Shown here: positions 35,816 to 49,200 of the stretch, one piece after another | Position numbering within the stretch: the stretch's first letter is position 1 | How the letters are laid out: every line of letters begins with the position of its first letter | Source: Promerops cafer | Lineage: Eukaryota; Chordata; Aves; Passeriformes; Nectariniidae | Reading direction: 5' to 3' | Length of the DNA: 64,000 nucleotides | NCBI GenBank assembly: GCA_013398275.1 | Contig: VZSE01014941.1 | Location: forward strand, 124,001-188,000 | Made by a program: the position numbers and the translations under genes | Notes under the pieces: generated by a model | What the model was told of the DNA's origin: nothing | Databases searched by the model: none | The model's input: only the letters and a program-made list of their open reading frames with translations

Positions 35816-37613
35816 TCCAGGGAGCTGTGAAAAAACCATTAGGCAGGCAAAACTACAGCAGGGAGGCAGGAACACAGACTGCTCTGAGGAACTGGGAAAA
35901 CGGGAGAGGGTGAGGGAAGCAGAGAAGCTCTGAATGTAGAATCCATGAACTATGCAAATTTGTACCACTGCACTGGTTTACTCAAGCTATGAATTGGAGT
36001 CAGCCTAGGTCCAGCAAGATTTCCTAGTCCAAGCCTGGCACCAGTTGTGCTGGATACGGCTGTGCTGTGTCCAGCCCAGGCTGTGAGCACAAAATCCCAT
36101 ATTACACCTCTGTGCCATGTCCCCCAGCACTCCAAGATTTAGATGCCTCTAAGCTCGAATGTGGGACCAAACACAACCGAGGGTTCAGGCTGTGCTGTAT
36201 CAGCCCCAGATGTTTTGTGCACACTCATCCCACAATTACCTTAATTAAAATTGGCTTCCGGTCTTACAGGTCCTGATGAATGTCAGCTGACTCACTTCCC
36301 AAATGGCCCCAAAATAAGAAACACCAGCTCTTCCACATGTCCCAGCACTGGGATGTCACCACACCACATCAGACCTGCTTCCCAATCCAACAAGGGAGGA
36401 TGGCACCTCCTTCCCCTGGCAGATTTGACTCTTGTTCTCCCCCACCACCCATCCAGCCCATGCACAGTCCTAGGGTGAATAAAACTTTTTTTTTTTTTTT
36501 GGGGTGCCAAATCTCCCTTCCAAAAGTCCTATTATCCTAGTTTGGGTGAACATTATATTATTCCACTATCACCTACAGACCCCAGGGAGCTGCATACCAT
36601 AGAAGTTTGATTTTTAAAGTAATCCTTTGGGATTAACAGCGATTTTCAAAAGGTTAGGGGGAGGTACTACTGATGCTTTTTCATATTACTGTAATTTATG
36701 GAGTCTGAACAGGCAGAATTACTGAATTACAGCCCTGACTCTTGCATTTTACTCTGTTTGCCTCTCCTCCTCTTAAGCCCTCATGACAAATGCACTTGAA
36801 TTTGGGAGGCAGCTCTATCTTTTAACTACAACATTTTAATTTTCAGTCTGGCTGCTGAAGCAGAAACAGCCTTCAAAGTTTTAGCCAAATTCTGGCCTCT
36901 TAAAATTCAGTAATAAGATCACGCTGGCAGCTCAATTTAAATTAAAACATACTGCCCAATGCTTCTTTAACTAAAAATAAATAATTTCAGGAAATAGATT
37001 ATCCCATTAAGATAATAGAAAACAAATAGATGATTTATTAGCAATCTCTCCCCAAATGCACTATTTAATAAGCTTTCAAAAGCTGTTCCCTAGAGGGATA
37101 TATGCCATGCCTTCCTCAATCATTATTTTAGCATTCAACTTTGAAAAGTGACTGCTAACAATTACTTGAGGGGAAAAATTTACACAAGCCTGTAGAGGGA
37201 AAAGATAGGAACAGCTGGAATTTTATCATGGACTGCACCAAACAATATTAACTATGGCCAGAGAAACCTAAAGTGGTTTTTCTCCCACCTTTAGATATAA
37301 CTAAGACTCTTGCAATGTTGCCCCATCTTTCCCTGAATGAAGGGCTCTTCCTTGGTCTCAGTAGCACACAGCAGAAATTAATTCCACAGACACACTGGGC
37401 ATTATGAAAAGCTGTTTCCTACTCTTAGGTCCATGTCTTCCACCTTTAAGTTCTTCAGCTATACAATAAAAACCATAGAAATGCTGGGTCAGCCTTTCAT
37501 TAATTTAAGTATTTCTAACACCTTCCTTCTTAATCAGCTTTCTAAAATTTTTGCCCCCCCACCCCTCCAAAAAAAAAAGCTCTTCAAAAATTTTTATTCC
37601 ATGTTTTTTCTTT

Positions 37614-37815
37614 AGAATCATAGAATGGTTTAGGTTGGAAGAGACCTTAAAGATTACCCAGTTCTAACGACTCTGCCGTGAGCAGGGACACCTTCCACTA
37701 TCCCAGGTTGCTCCAAGTCCTGTCCAGCCTGGCCTTGGACACTTCCAGGGATGGGGCAGCCACAGCTTCTCTGGGCAACCTGTGCCAGGGCCTCACCACC
37801 CTTTCTCCTCTGACT
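37614..37815 (-). mobile_element. CR1 LINE 3' tip
   Basis: Antisense CR1 tail: AGAATCATAGAATGGTTTAG, GGAAGAGACCTTAAAGATTA, GCCTGGCCTTGGACACTTCC, GCTTCTCTGGGCAACCTGTG. Confidence 0.93.
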
Positions 37816-37819
37816 CTTC

Positions 37820-39585
37820 TTAGCCTGCATTATTTTTTGTCAGACAGGGCAAGAGTAACTCTGAAATCATCCCAGAGAAGACTTTACCCCCTGTTAGACT
37901 CCATTCTGTTCCCGACCCCATCAACATCCATTTTTTGATGGTACCTTTACAGAGCATTCCCTCACATACATGAGACTGGTCTGAGCTGGCACATACAAAA
38001 ATCTCAGGTATTTGCAGGAAAAGCTGCACTGATCTTGGTCCTTTACCACAGCTGCCACTCCATCACTTCACCCTGCCAGCTGTACCTGGAGCTGCTGGCA
38101 GCATCCCCTCTGCCTCACCAGCCCAAGGAACTGCATCAGCAAGTCCTGCTGTGCCAGCAACCATTCTCCTTTTCCAGTCAGGAGCCCAGGACATGAAGGC
38201 AATCCCAGTACAAATCACCAGTGCTCACCTTGTCAATAACACCATTTCCCCGTGACTTTTTAGTCCCTCAGAGAGTTTTACAAGTACATTACGTCTTTTA
38301 TTCCAAAGGCTTAAAAAATAAAATCTAACTCAAAAAATAAAACTATGTAAGCCTCAAATGTATTTCAATCAATTCTTGATCCATTGACTGAAAATCTCAG
38401 ATGATGGCAACAGAACAGCAGAACAACTTTCCTCTGCAGAAATGAGTCTTGCATCCTACTAATACTTTTGGTTTTAATTCTATTTCTAACAATAAATTCC
38501 TTGGTCACATGACCAGCCTTTTTAACAAGCTCACTAAAGGATGCTCCATTGAATTCCTTTCACAAAGTACACCAAAAATGCACATTTACAGGTTCATGGT
38601 ACTGAGGTGGTCACTTCATCCTCAAAGCCCTTCAGGATACCCAGTTAATTCCAGTCAGGGTGGGTGACTCATGCCAGTTGGCTTCAGTACCCTTTGGACA
38701 TGCCAAAAACCCATGAGCCTTATCAGCAGAAAAAAGGTGACTGGTCAGTTACCTTCCCATTATTCTTTGGGCTGAACATCATGGCAAAGGCTTTTGTATT
38801 TTAACATTTTCATCTTTCTTTGTTTTACTCGAAATCCCAGATAAGCCAGCAGACACATTCCTCCTTGGGCTTCCCATTTCCAATGAACTGCAACTGTGCT
38901 TATATACCTTCAGATATTCACTTTAAAACAAAATATTTAGGATCCATGGCCATTCATGTACCTTGGGTTTGGCGGTTTGGTTTGGGGGTGTGTGTGCTAA
39001 GATTCATTTTCCAAAGTCTTAACCAGGCTTGATGAAACCATTAAAGCTCAGAGGTATGCAGGACATGCTTCATACCTTACTCACCTTGGCCACGAGCACA
39101 CCACAAACGTGAGGTCAACATGTAATACAAACCTCTGGAGCCCAGGGATGCACAAATCTAAATATTTAGAAGGTTAATATGTCCAACATCCCACATCCTG
39201 TGCATCCCAAGCTCACATCCATCCACCCAACCGATGCTACTGAACCACTACTGCTGTTCAGAGAAGGGAACAGGAATGCAAGAGAACCCTGGTGGGAGAG
39301 ATTCCAGTTCACGTTCATTTGCTGCTACAGTAAAAAAACAGAGAAATCGGGCAGAGCTAGCTCTTCCTTGGGTAGAAATTTCTGAAAGGTTCACAAGTTT
39401 GAAATGCAGAAAAATGCATCGAGTGGTTGTTTGGATTCTCAGCTTCTTTAGAATAACTTGATAACAAATCACTAAAATCACTTTAAAAACCTGTCTGGGC
39501 AAACAGTGGCACCAGGTCCCTGCAGGCTATAAATTAGAGACTTTCTTATTTTTTATGTACATGAAGGCCAGAGGCTAAGTTAATT
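37820..39585. other. Intergenic DNA downstream of FUNDC1, nothing recognised
   Basis: No exon, RNA gene or repeat family recognised. The FUNDC1 transcript should end at or near the right edge of this stretch. Confidence 0.6.
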
Positions 39586-39591
39586 TTCACC

Positions 39592-39623
39592 TTTAATAAG
39601 CTCATGATTCTTTGTTATTTAAT
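39592..39623 (-). terminator. FUNDC1: Candidate FUNDC1 poly(A) signals (ATTAAA)
   Basis: Two ATTAAA hexamers on the minus strand (39623-39618 and 39597-39592), about 510-540 nt past the stop codon. They are the first common variant signals I found; no AATAAA occurs between them and the stop. Placement is tentative. Confidence 0.3.
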
Positions 39624-40131
39624 ACTCTGTAAAAAGGTATTACAGATTATTGCAGTGACTTCTAAAGAAGATGGACAGCCAGCAGGCTGAAACCACAATA
39701 TCATATACAGTATGTAGTCATTGATACTACCTACTACAGCATGAAGAAAAATACTTTTTAAATAAACAGTATTTAACTGAAAACATAGAAATGAAGCTTT
39801 CATTCTTATAGTATGGTTACAAAGCTATATTCCAAGAATAACATTTTTAAAAATGCTAGATCTTGAAAGGCCATAGATAAAAAGAGTCATGATGAGGATG
39901 AACCAGTTTTGCCCAGAAATGCTATAATGAGCACACTGCACAGTTTTTCAGCAAATCCTAGTTTTGCCAAGCTTCAAGAGGCAAAAGCCTGAAATGTAAA
40001 AGCTCCCGAGTTGTCTAGCTAGTCCACTTGTCTTGTTCGGGCAGGCCCAGTGACCCACACTGCTCGCCGACACCGTCACCACAACTGATCTCGGCCGACA
40101 CGGATCCCATCGGGAAGAGACGTTCGGGTCC

Positions 40132-40209
40132 TTACGACGCCAGCCCCAACAAAAAGCCTCCAACAAACCCACTGGACACCACGATGTTCTGCTTGATAAA
40201 TTCTGTTGA
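40132..40209 (-). CDS. FUNDC1: FUNDC1 coding exon 5 with stop
   Basis: Acceptor TTTCTTCTCAG. It encodes [20 protein letters not shown] then LGLAS and TAA at 40134-40132. The C-terminal [12 protein letters not shown] ends exactly as in mammalian FUNDC1. The exon and the first ~100 bp of 3' UTR are clearly more GC/CpG-rich than their surroundings. Confidence 0.97.
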   Translation of the reverse strand, partial: STEFIKQNIVVSSGFVGGFLLGLAS

Positions 40210-43200
40210 CTGAGAAGAAAAATGATATTCATAAAGTTAATTGTGTCTGACTTTATTATTTAATACTTATCACAACACAAGATTGGAAACAAGAACACTA
40301 AACTTGTGGAGAAGGGTGCAGGGGGGAGCAACGTGTCTAAACCCATATAAAAAATAGGGGGCACCAATGTAGTGCAAACTGACTCTCAGCTGTCTTTAAC
40401 AATATATTTAAAATACAGTGAGCCTTTTAAAAGTCAAAATACAGAGGAATTGTTACAGCAATTTCATGCCAATACCACTCTTGTTTTGATTAAAACAAAA
40501 CAGATGTTTTACAAACTACCTTGTCACAAAAAGCATGAGCACCACCATGACTTCCATTGCAATCACATGATAATTATTTAAAAGAAAAAATACTGCTTTT
40601 TGGAAGATCATTGGAAAAGAAATACACTCCACTATGAGCCAGCTTCCTAACAACCTAATCCTCGAAAAAAACACTTATGTATGATGACATGGGTGTAGAG
40701 GATTTCATGAAGTAGCAGCACAGAGTATAATACCTTTTATCAAATGTGCCATTTCATAAATCCTCTGCTTCAAACACTTCAGACTGAAAACTAACACACA
40801 GTTACAAGAAACTCATACAATCTGAGAGGAAAAAAAACATTCACCATTTCTACAGGGCAATGGTGAAGGAGAGGCTAAGCTACCAGAGGTACAGAAGAAA
40901 CAAGAAAACCCTCAATCTTGAACTTTCAGTTCATACTCACATTAAAATTTAAGGTAATTTTTATAAATCTATACGCAACTCCATACAGGCTAAACCTGAG
41001 ATGTCAAAACTCATTAATTAACACAGATCTCATTAACACAGAACACCACTGTGGCTGCTGTTTCACTGTCTGCAGCACATTCCCAGTCAGGATTCTCACT
41101 TAATCAGAATGAAACTTAGATTGCATGTATGGAACATGAAAATATGTAAAAACAGGCTTTAAAAAACCCCAACCAACCACAAAATTGATTAAATGGAAGT
41201 CTTCAAATGACAGGGTGAAACAGCCCCAGTGACACTGATCAGTATCACAGCTACCTCTTCTCAACATAGTAGGCAATTGGCAGATTCTACAGAGAGATAT
41301 TCTCCAAAATGTATAAAAATGAGATAAAATCACAACTCCTGCTACAAAGTAGCTACAGCTTTTCTGCAAAAAAAGTAGTTCTTGTCCAGACAAGTAATTT
41401 TATTATCAGCAGTCTAAGAACATTTGGGTTTTGTCTTTGTAGTTACCATGTTTTACCCACACCGTCCTGAACTTTTTACCATGTCATGACCTCACAGGCT
41501 TTGTCACCTGCCAAGAACAAGTTTGTGTCTCATTTTTAACAGTGACCAAACCAGAAAGCTGAATGAATAAAAGACAGCACAATCTGATAACTTTTAATAA
41601 ATTATAAAGCCAAACTATTTTTGATGCATTCCAGTTTTGCATCTGCATTTTCAACTCATTATCATTTGCAGTGGAAGGTAAGAAAACCTGACTGATAAAA
41701 AGGAGTTTATCACCTTAGACTCACCTCTTCAATTAGAGTGTTGATTTCAGGAGCTGCCTTATTTGCACGCTTTTTTAACTGTTTTTTTGCTTTGTTTACA
41801 TCTTTTTCAACTCTCTTCCAGTCAACTTGTACATATCCACTATGACTAGCAATCTAGAGAAATAAAGGCAGTTAGTACAGCTGCAATTCACATTTCATAA
41901 GTCAAAATACACTGTCTTGGTGCCTATAAAATCGTTTTTCTTTTTTTCACTTATTACAGATACAGAGTAAGATATTGTTCCAATTTCAGCAGATTCCCTG
42001 CTTCAAACCTTTCCTCAGTGACAGCAGATCAAATTAGAACAAGCAATGGCAAACTTCAGTAGACTATTGTTAATTTTACCAGTTCTCTGTTTTTCACTTA
42101 CAAAAGCTTTGCAATGTTTTTCCTTCAGCATTTACTGTAACTTTACTTGTAAGAAAAACACATTCATAGGACAACAATGAAAAAACTCTTTTGTTTCAGC
42201 TTCTTTCAGAATTGTAGAATTCTGATTTGTGACAGAGTATCTGGGGCTAATCAAAATCATCATTAGAAATACTGAAAACTCTTTATTTTTTCCTACACAA
42301 TTTAAACTGTCCAACAAAAAAAATACTCATTACAAGAGAATTCTCACACTTGCTACAAAACAAAACCATTAAGTAGAAAAATAACACAGCCTGAGAACAG
42401 CACAAGTTCTGTAAAATCAGAAAAATTATTAAGTTTGAGGAAACTGGTTCATACCAATTTACACAGAAACTTCCAAATTTTTTAGCATGTCTAACCATCA
42501 TCCCAAACCTTTGCCTTATTTCTGTTACTAATATTTGACTGCTGCATGTTCTAGAGAACACTTAAACAACTCATTATCTGGGTGAAATAAAAAAGAGAAA
42601 AAAATCAAAATTAAGGATTTTGATTATTTATCAGCTTATTTTAACTGTTAGGACAAATAGATATAAACCATTAAACTTATATGTAAATGATTGTTACACA
42701 GAAACTCTTAGTAAATAGTGAGATTTCTCAGGTACTTCTTAAGGTCACATGTGGGTGGGAAAGCCACCCAATTTACCTAACAGCCTTCTGTGCAAACTGT
42801 CCAGTTGCACAGAACATAAACATAAGTCACAGATAATGAACTTTTGTGGAACAGGTATTTAAATATACAATTTATTAGGTTTAGCCTAAACACAAAATTT
42901 ATTAGGTTTAGTTTCACATCACTTACAGGCTCTGAAGTTTGACTTTCACATGGATATTTCTACCAAATAACTGAAATTATACCATCTAGCTTGTGCTACA
43001 ACTGCCACAGTTACTAAGCAACCTATTTCACCACAAACTGAGGATTTCATAACCCAGAAAAAAAATAAAACTAAACAAGTGTTAGACAGATTTTGTCAGA
43101 ATTCCAAACAAAGCTTCTAGAAGATCACCCCTGCAAGGAAGTCAACTTCAGTTTCCATCTTGGCATAATTAAAAAAACCAAGTCACTGGACAAATGCAAA

Positions 43201-46200
43201 ATGAACTTCCTGTATTTTAAACTCTTTTACTTCATGCCTCAGAATGTAATTAATAAGAAATTAATTGACTTTGCCTGTCTACTGTAAAACCATTTATTCA
43301 CATGGGCACTAGTGCCAGGCAGGGACAGCTCATTAAGGGCTGTGTGCACACTATGAAAGCAGGAAACCTGTTTGAAAGCTGTACTGGTTGCACATCCAGT
43401 CACTGGATGACATACCAGGAAAAGAAAAATAGCTGCACATTGTGGCAATTGTTATTTTACGAATTTAACGTAACCACAAGAATTTCAAAAAGGCCCCAGC
43501 ATTGAATTGGTGCCTTCTCACACATACAACTGAAAATTAAATGTGAGTGATCTACACAGTCCAACACAATGTAAGAAATGCTAATGTATCTGCTTGCTTG
43601 TAAAATGCAAATGGCTCTTAGAAGAAACATTTCATTAAGACAACTTTAATTAGCTCAGTTATCCAGACAGCACAAAGATGAGGCACAAGTTTTTAATTAA
43701 GATCTGTTTGTAACTACTGCAGAGCTTACACTTCTATCAAAACCAGACATCTTTTCTCCCTGAACTCTGTAGCCCTGAAATAAGAGATTCCAAATTCTAC
43801 TTTTTGAGTGTTTATAAAATAAGCAGCAGAGGGTAACGTTTTGAATATAAAGTTTTTAACTGAGAAGAAAAAACCCTGTACTTTGGCTGTGACAGAACCT
43901 GTGTCATTTCTACTTTGGCCACAACCCCACTAATTACATAATTTCACATATAAGTGCAGAAATAATACCCCTGAACTCAAATGCTGAAAAAAAAGACTTC
44001 AATTTTTAGACTCCAAATACTTGCTTATAACAGTAAATTTACATAAATGCAAATTCTCAAAATTTACTAGTATTTTTAAGCTCAGACCCTATGATAACCA
44101 AGTAAAATAACAGTATCCCATTATCATATCCATACTTGGATATATTAAAGGGGTCATATAAATCTATACATATTAATTGTATATATTATCAAAGAGATGT
44201 ATGTGGGGGGAATAGAATACAGGAATCTATATATGATAATGGAATAATATATATATTATATACTTATCTATATATCTCATAGCTCATTATTTGTTCAAGA
44301 CCTTCCAAAAGTGTTGAAAAAATAACAGAATTTTTTCAAAAAGGCAATTGAAGAAATACATCAGTGCAGGAACATGAAAAATGTGTTATCTTTCTCAACA
44401 TTAATCCAGGAAAACTGAGAATCTTCAAGGGCAGACCTCATTTTGGGGGTGATACTGGAAAGGCACCCAGGTACTTTGTTATTGTGAAACATTAACACGA
44501 ACAATGAGCAGAAAAATGTTTTGGAGCAAAAAATCTGTACAGCAAGATGGGATAAAAGAGTTTTAATTTCCTCAAGGCAAAATCTCTCACAGTAAAAGAG
44601 CCTAAGCAAGGCCAGAGGGCACAGGTGAGCTCAGCTGCAGTGCACAGAATCCACAGGCACTTTGAGGCATTTTCTGCTGTTTAGGAAAGGAACAAGCCCC
44701 AGTTTCCACAAGAGATCTGACAAGTCCCTGTGCTTAACACATACTGACAAGGAGGGACTGAGAAGTGACACAACACTTTGTGTAAGAGTTGAACTGCAGA
44801 GGTTGTACCCTCAGCCACCACCTGCAGGCACAGCTCCACTGTCCCCACTGCCAGCACTGCACGTGACAGAGGCACAGATGCTCTGTCCCTCCACTTCATG
44901 TCAGAATTTGCCAGAAACTTGGTACTTCTTTATCAGGCCAACTTCCAACTCCCATTTGCTTTGGCTGTTCCACTGAATATTCCCTCTAAGTGTGCACACA
45001 TCTCTTGTCAAGTGTGATATTCAAAATAAAATTGAATCCAACTCTACCTCACTAAGCCCCCAGCCCCAGAAGCAGGTTGGTCCCTCCCTGGGAACATCTC
45101 TGGGATGCCACACTGGGTTGGAATTACACAGTCCTTAATGTCCCTTCCAACCCACCCCCCCCCAATGTTATGATTCCTTGATCATCATGGTGCACTAACA
45201 ACAAACCCCTGTACAAGATAAAGCCAAGGATATCTCAGAGTTTGTTTCTTGTGTTGTTTTCACATATTTACCTTTCCTAAATTAGAGAATAATTTAATGA
45301 AGAATTCAATTTAATTCATCAATGGCATATTAATGGGCTGAGGAAAAATGTATTAGTGAAAGCACAAATAAATGAATAAAATACAATTTCATTATTAAAT
45401 AATAGACAACACAACAGAAAACCCTGTAATTTGTATGCTCACTGTAGAGCAAAAAACAATGAAACTGCTCTTGAGGATATACAATTTTAAAAATAAAGAG
45501 ATATTAGGTGCTCATTAAGAACAATTGTTTTTAACCAATTAATTACAATAGAACCAAGGGTACACAAGTTTGTACTTCCCTACTCTTCAGGGTTTTACCA
45601 AACTGTGCTGTGTAAATGAGAAGTTATGCAAAGAAAATCCCTTGCTTGTTATGAGAAATGCATTATATTTTCCTTAATATACTGCCTGGATATTGCTCTT
45701 TTACCAGCATATTTGAAGAACTACATATATTTCAGCAAAAAAAGCATAGTTAATAATCAAATAATAATTAATCAAATTAAGGTGTGGAAATATTCACTGC
45801 AAAGATGTGATAACATATTGTGATTTTGAAAAGCTGTGCAAATTTCACGTAATTTTTGTTCTTTTTCTCCAACTACTTTTCATATAATCTGTATTAAGAC
45901 TGAAGTTCTAGATCACTTACAAAAACATGAAAAATCTTTTTTGCTTCCTGACAAACTGACACTGAAAAACGTATTTCTTTCAGTTTCCTACTACATTTCT
46001 TGAGATGAAGTCATCACCCACTGAAGAAAAAAAATGTAGTTTTTAAATTTTAAGACTGAAATGTTTCACTGAATGGGCTTTAGCCAAGATTCTTGCCTTC
46101 TGTAGTTATTATTCGTGTTCTAGCATGTAATTATAATGTCAATATGCAATCAGCAGTTGAAATGAAATCTGCAGCTTCAGAGAAATTTACAGATAAAAAG

Positions 46201-49200
46201 AAACTTTCTAGTAATGTGCTGAAATACTCTTCTTCCCACTCAGGGGAAGCACTGAACACGTATTCATAGAATCAGGATGTGTGATCTTTAAATGAAAAAA
46301 TTAAAGACTACAGAAATGTAATTACACCATAGAATTTATGACTCAGCCTTAAAATGCAAAATGTTTTGAATTAAAAGAGAGACCAAGGCATTTACTTAAT
46401 TTCCTTTCAAGAGAATCTGATCTTACTTAAGATACAGACAATCCAATCAAAATACTTAACCCATATTTCTTCTTGGATAATATTCATTTTTTGATTCAGT
46501 GTAAATGAGATCAACCAAGAAATCAGACACTGAACCACATTGCAAATCTGTTGCAGGTACAGGAAAGCTCCCCAAACTTCACAGCTCAACAAGCAAAAAT
46601 CCTGGACAAGTGATGTGTTTTATTCAAGTTCCATTCTCCTTTGTCTACAGGTTTCAGCTTTAACTTTTCAGGTTCCTGTAGTCAGGAGCACTGAGGAAGG
46701 CACCTGCAGCAATCTGCTGCTTCCACCCCAGGTGCTGCTGCTCTGGCAGCTCTTCAGTCATATTGATAAAAGAATTATCATTAAAAGAATTAAGAGCAAT
46801 GGCATACAAAACATGGGAAGAGGAGAAAACCAAACTAGCCCCTGAACCAGTAGGGACCGTGATTGTGAAGTGTGTGTACTTCACACAACAGTGACATTTC
46901 AAGGTATTACACAGCAGCAGTTACTACCCCACCCTTCCTGATCAGTGCTTGACTGCACCAGCCACTTCAATCGAAAGAAATAAAAGCAGGATATGCCTTT
47001 CAGAAACTCTCCAGGGTGATGCTGGAAAGAAAAAAATATATCTTTAACCTCCCCTCCCAAGAAATTGTGTATCATTGAGCCTAAGTAGGCACCAATCTAT
47101 ATCCCCTAGAACAATCTGAGGAAAAATGAGAAGCTCACAGGTATTAAGACATGAAAAATGCCAGTAAAATCCTGGCATCTTACAGAAGGACAGATGAAAT
47201 TCTCCTTCACTTCAAGTTTCATCTAATTTAAATGATTTTAGGAAATATATCCTCCCCTAATCAGAGTATCTGATGAAAAATGCAAATGATCATGCCAGAT
47301 AACATAATTAAAAACTTCTGAACCCAAAAGCCAGCAGAGAGAGGAATGCAATGAAGCTGTCAAAATTCAGCCAGGCTTTAGAGATTCAATAGATAAAACA
47401 TGGCAAGGGGAGAAAACAGAAAAACATGGCTCATACTGGGACCAGAACAAGCCTTCCAGGCAACTGCCAAAGCAGCATAAAGCTCTGATAAAATTCTCAA
47501 TTCAATTTTAAAAGTAAAGCTTTGATAAATTCCTCAAACCAACATTTTAAGTTCTCCCTAACCATAGGTTGACAGGCAGCTCCTCTCATCTGGCAACATC
47601 GAATGACGCACAGTACCTCCGCTTCTGCACAGAAGTTCTCTTGTCTTACAACAAACTATTTTAGAGGACAGAGTAAATGGTGATTTACCACTGATTTTTA
47701 AAAATGTCTCCTTTTTACATCTGTACACAATATTCCAGCTCAAATGTAAGGTTTTGACTGATAAGACTAAAAAGATGAAGTAGATAAGAAGCCTTCCTAA
47801 TTAAATGTTACCCAACAGCTGTGTTTTTCCTATTGTTTAGTAAATAACATTTGCCAACTTATAAAGCATGAAATGCTACATACTTGAAGCAGAAGAAAGC
47901 CACCACCTACTGCAGTTGCTGCAAGCTTTCCGACTTTCTGGAACAAAAATCCCGCACACCTTAGGGGAACAAAACAAACAAAAAAACCCAGTCCAATGAA
48001 GTTTTCTGCTGAACAATGCCACACTACACTATTCCTGACTGCAACTATTACTATTATTTCATTTAAAAAAGCAAATGTATCATTTCATATTTACAAATTT
48101 AAAAATCAAGGCTATTTAACACAAGCAATATTAAATTAACAATGTCTAAAGACAATGTGAGTAATGGTTGCTTGTTCCTGGCTGTCTGATGGCCCCTTTA
48201 AAGTAAGCTTGAGATCTCTAGATCTTACTGCTGTTAAATGCAGCACGTTTATAAAGCACAACATAATTATGTTACAGTGCTACTAGAACTGTTCCCAAGT
48301 GGAATATAAATACGTTATACCATAATTTATATTAAGTACACAACTCATGACTGAAAGATCTCAGTAAAAAGCAGCACATCCCTACCACAAGAGTTAAACT
48401 CAGCAAAGCCACTCTGCTGGAACATGGAGTTAGTCTATTTTTAATGGATCAAGGCAACCAGAAAATTACCTTGTTCTGAGTCTCCAAACCCTCCGTCATC
48501 AAATGGAGAACAGCATAGATATTGATATTACAAAACAATGATAAAGCAGGAATGGGCCTCTGGAGGTCACCTGGGCCAGTCACCTTCCCAAAACTGCTGC
48601 AGAGCCCAATCCAACCTCGTCGCTTGATCAGGCTGCCAAGAGCCCTGACTTAGACATGAGTTTCCAAGGCTGATGGTTCCACAACTCCCCTGGGCAATTC
48701 CAGTGTGTCTAAACACTGGCCCACACACAGAGGGGAATTTTTCCCCCTGCATATGAATAGTGAATTCTTATTTATATACATCAGTAGGCACCCAGAGAGA
48801 TGTGCATCTACAGATACTGAAATGTGCATTTTCCTGATCATTCAATAAGCCAGTTTTTATGGATGCCAGATGAACTATTCCCTAGAAACTTCTGAGTTTA
48901 CATGTACACATATAATTTTAAAAAATAATTTTAAGGCTACAGAAGCAAATAAAAAACTCCAACTGAAAGCTAAACCCCAGTCCACAAAGCTGTACTGAGC
49001 CTGGGTACAACAATTTCATTTTTAGTCTATTTCATCTACCAATTCTTGCATAATCCCTCTTTAAACGTCACTGTGCTACCATAATGGTTTTTCAATGAAT
49101 TTAGTTTTTCTGTGTACTGGAATAGACAAATACCATTCAAATACCTCTGACAAGTAACAAATACCTTGACACAGCTGCTCAGGCAGTGACCACATTTTCC

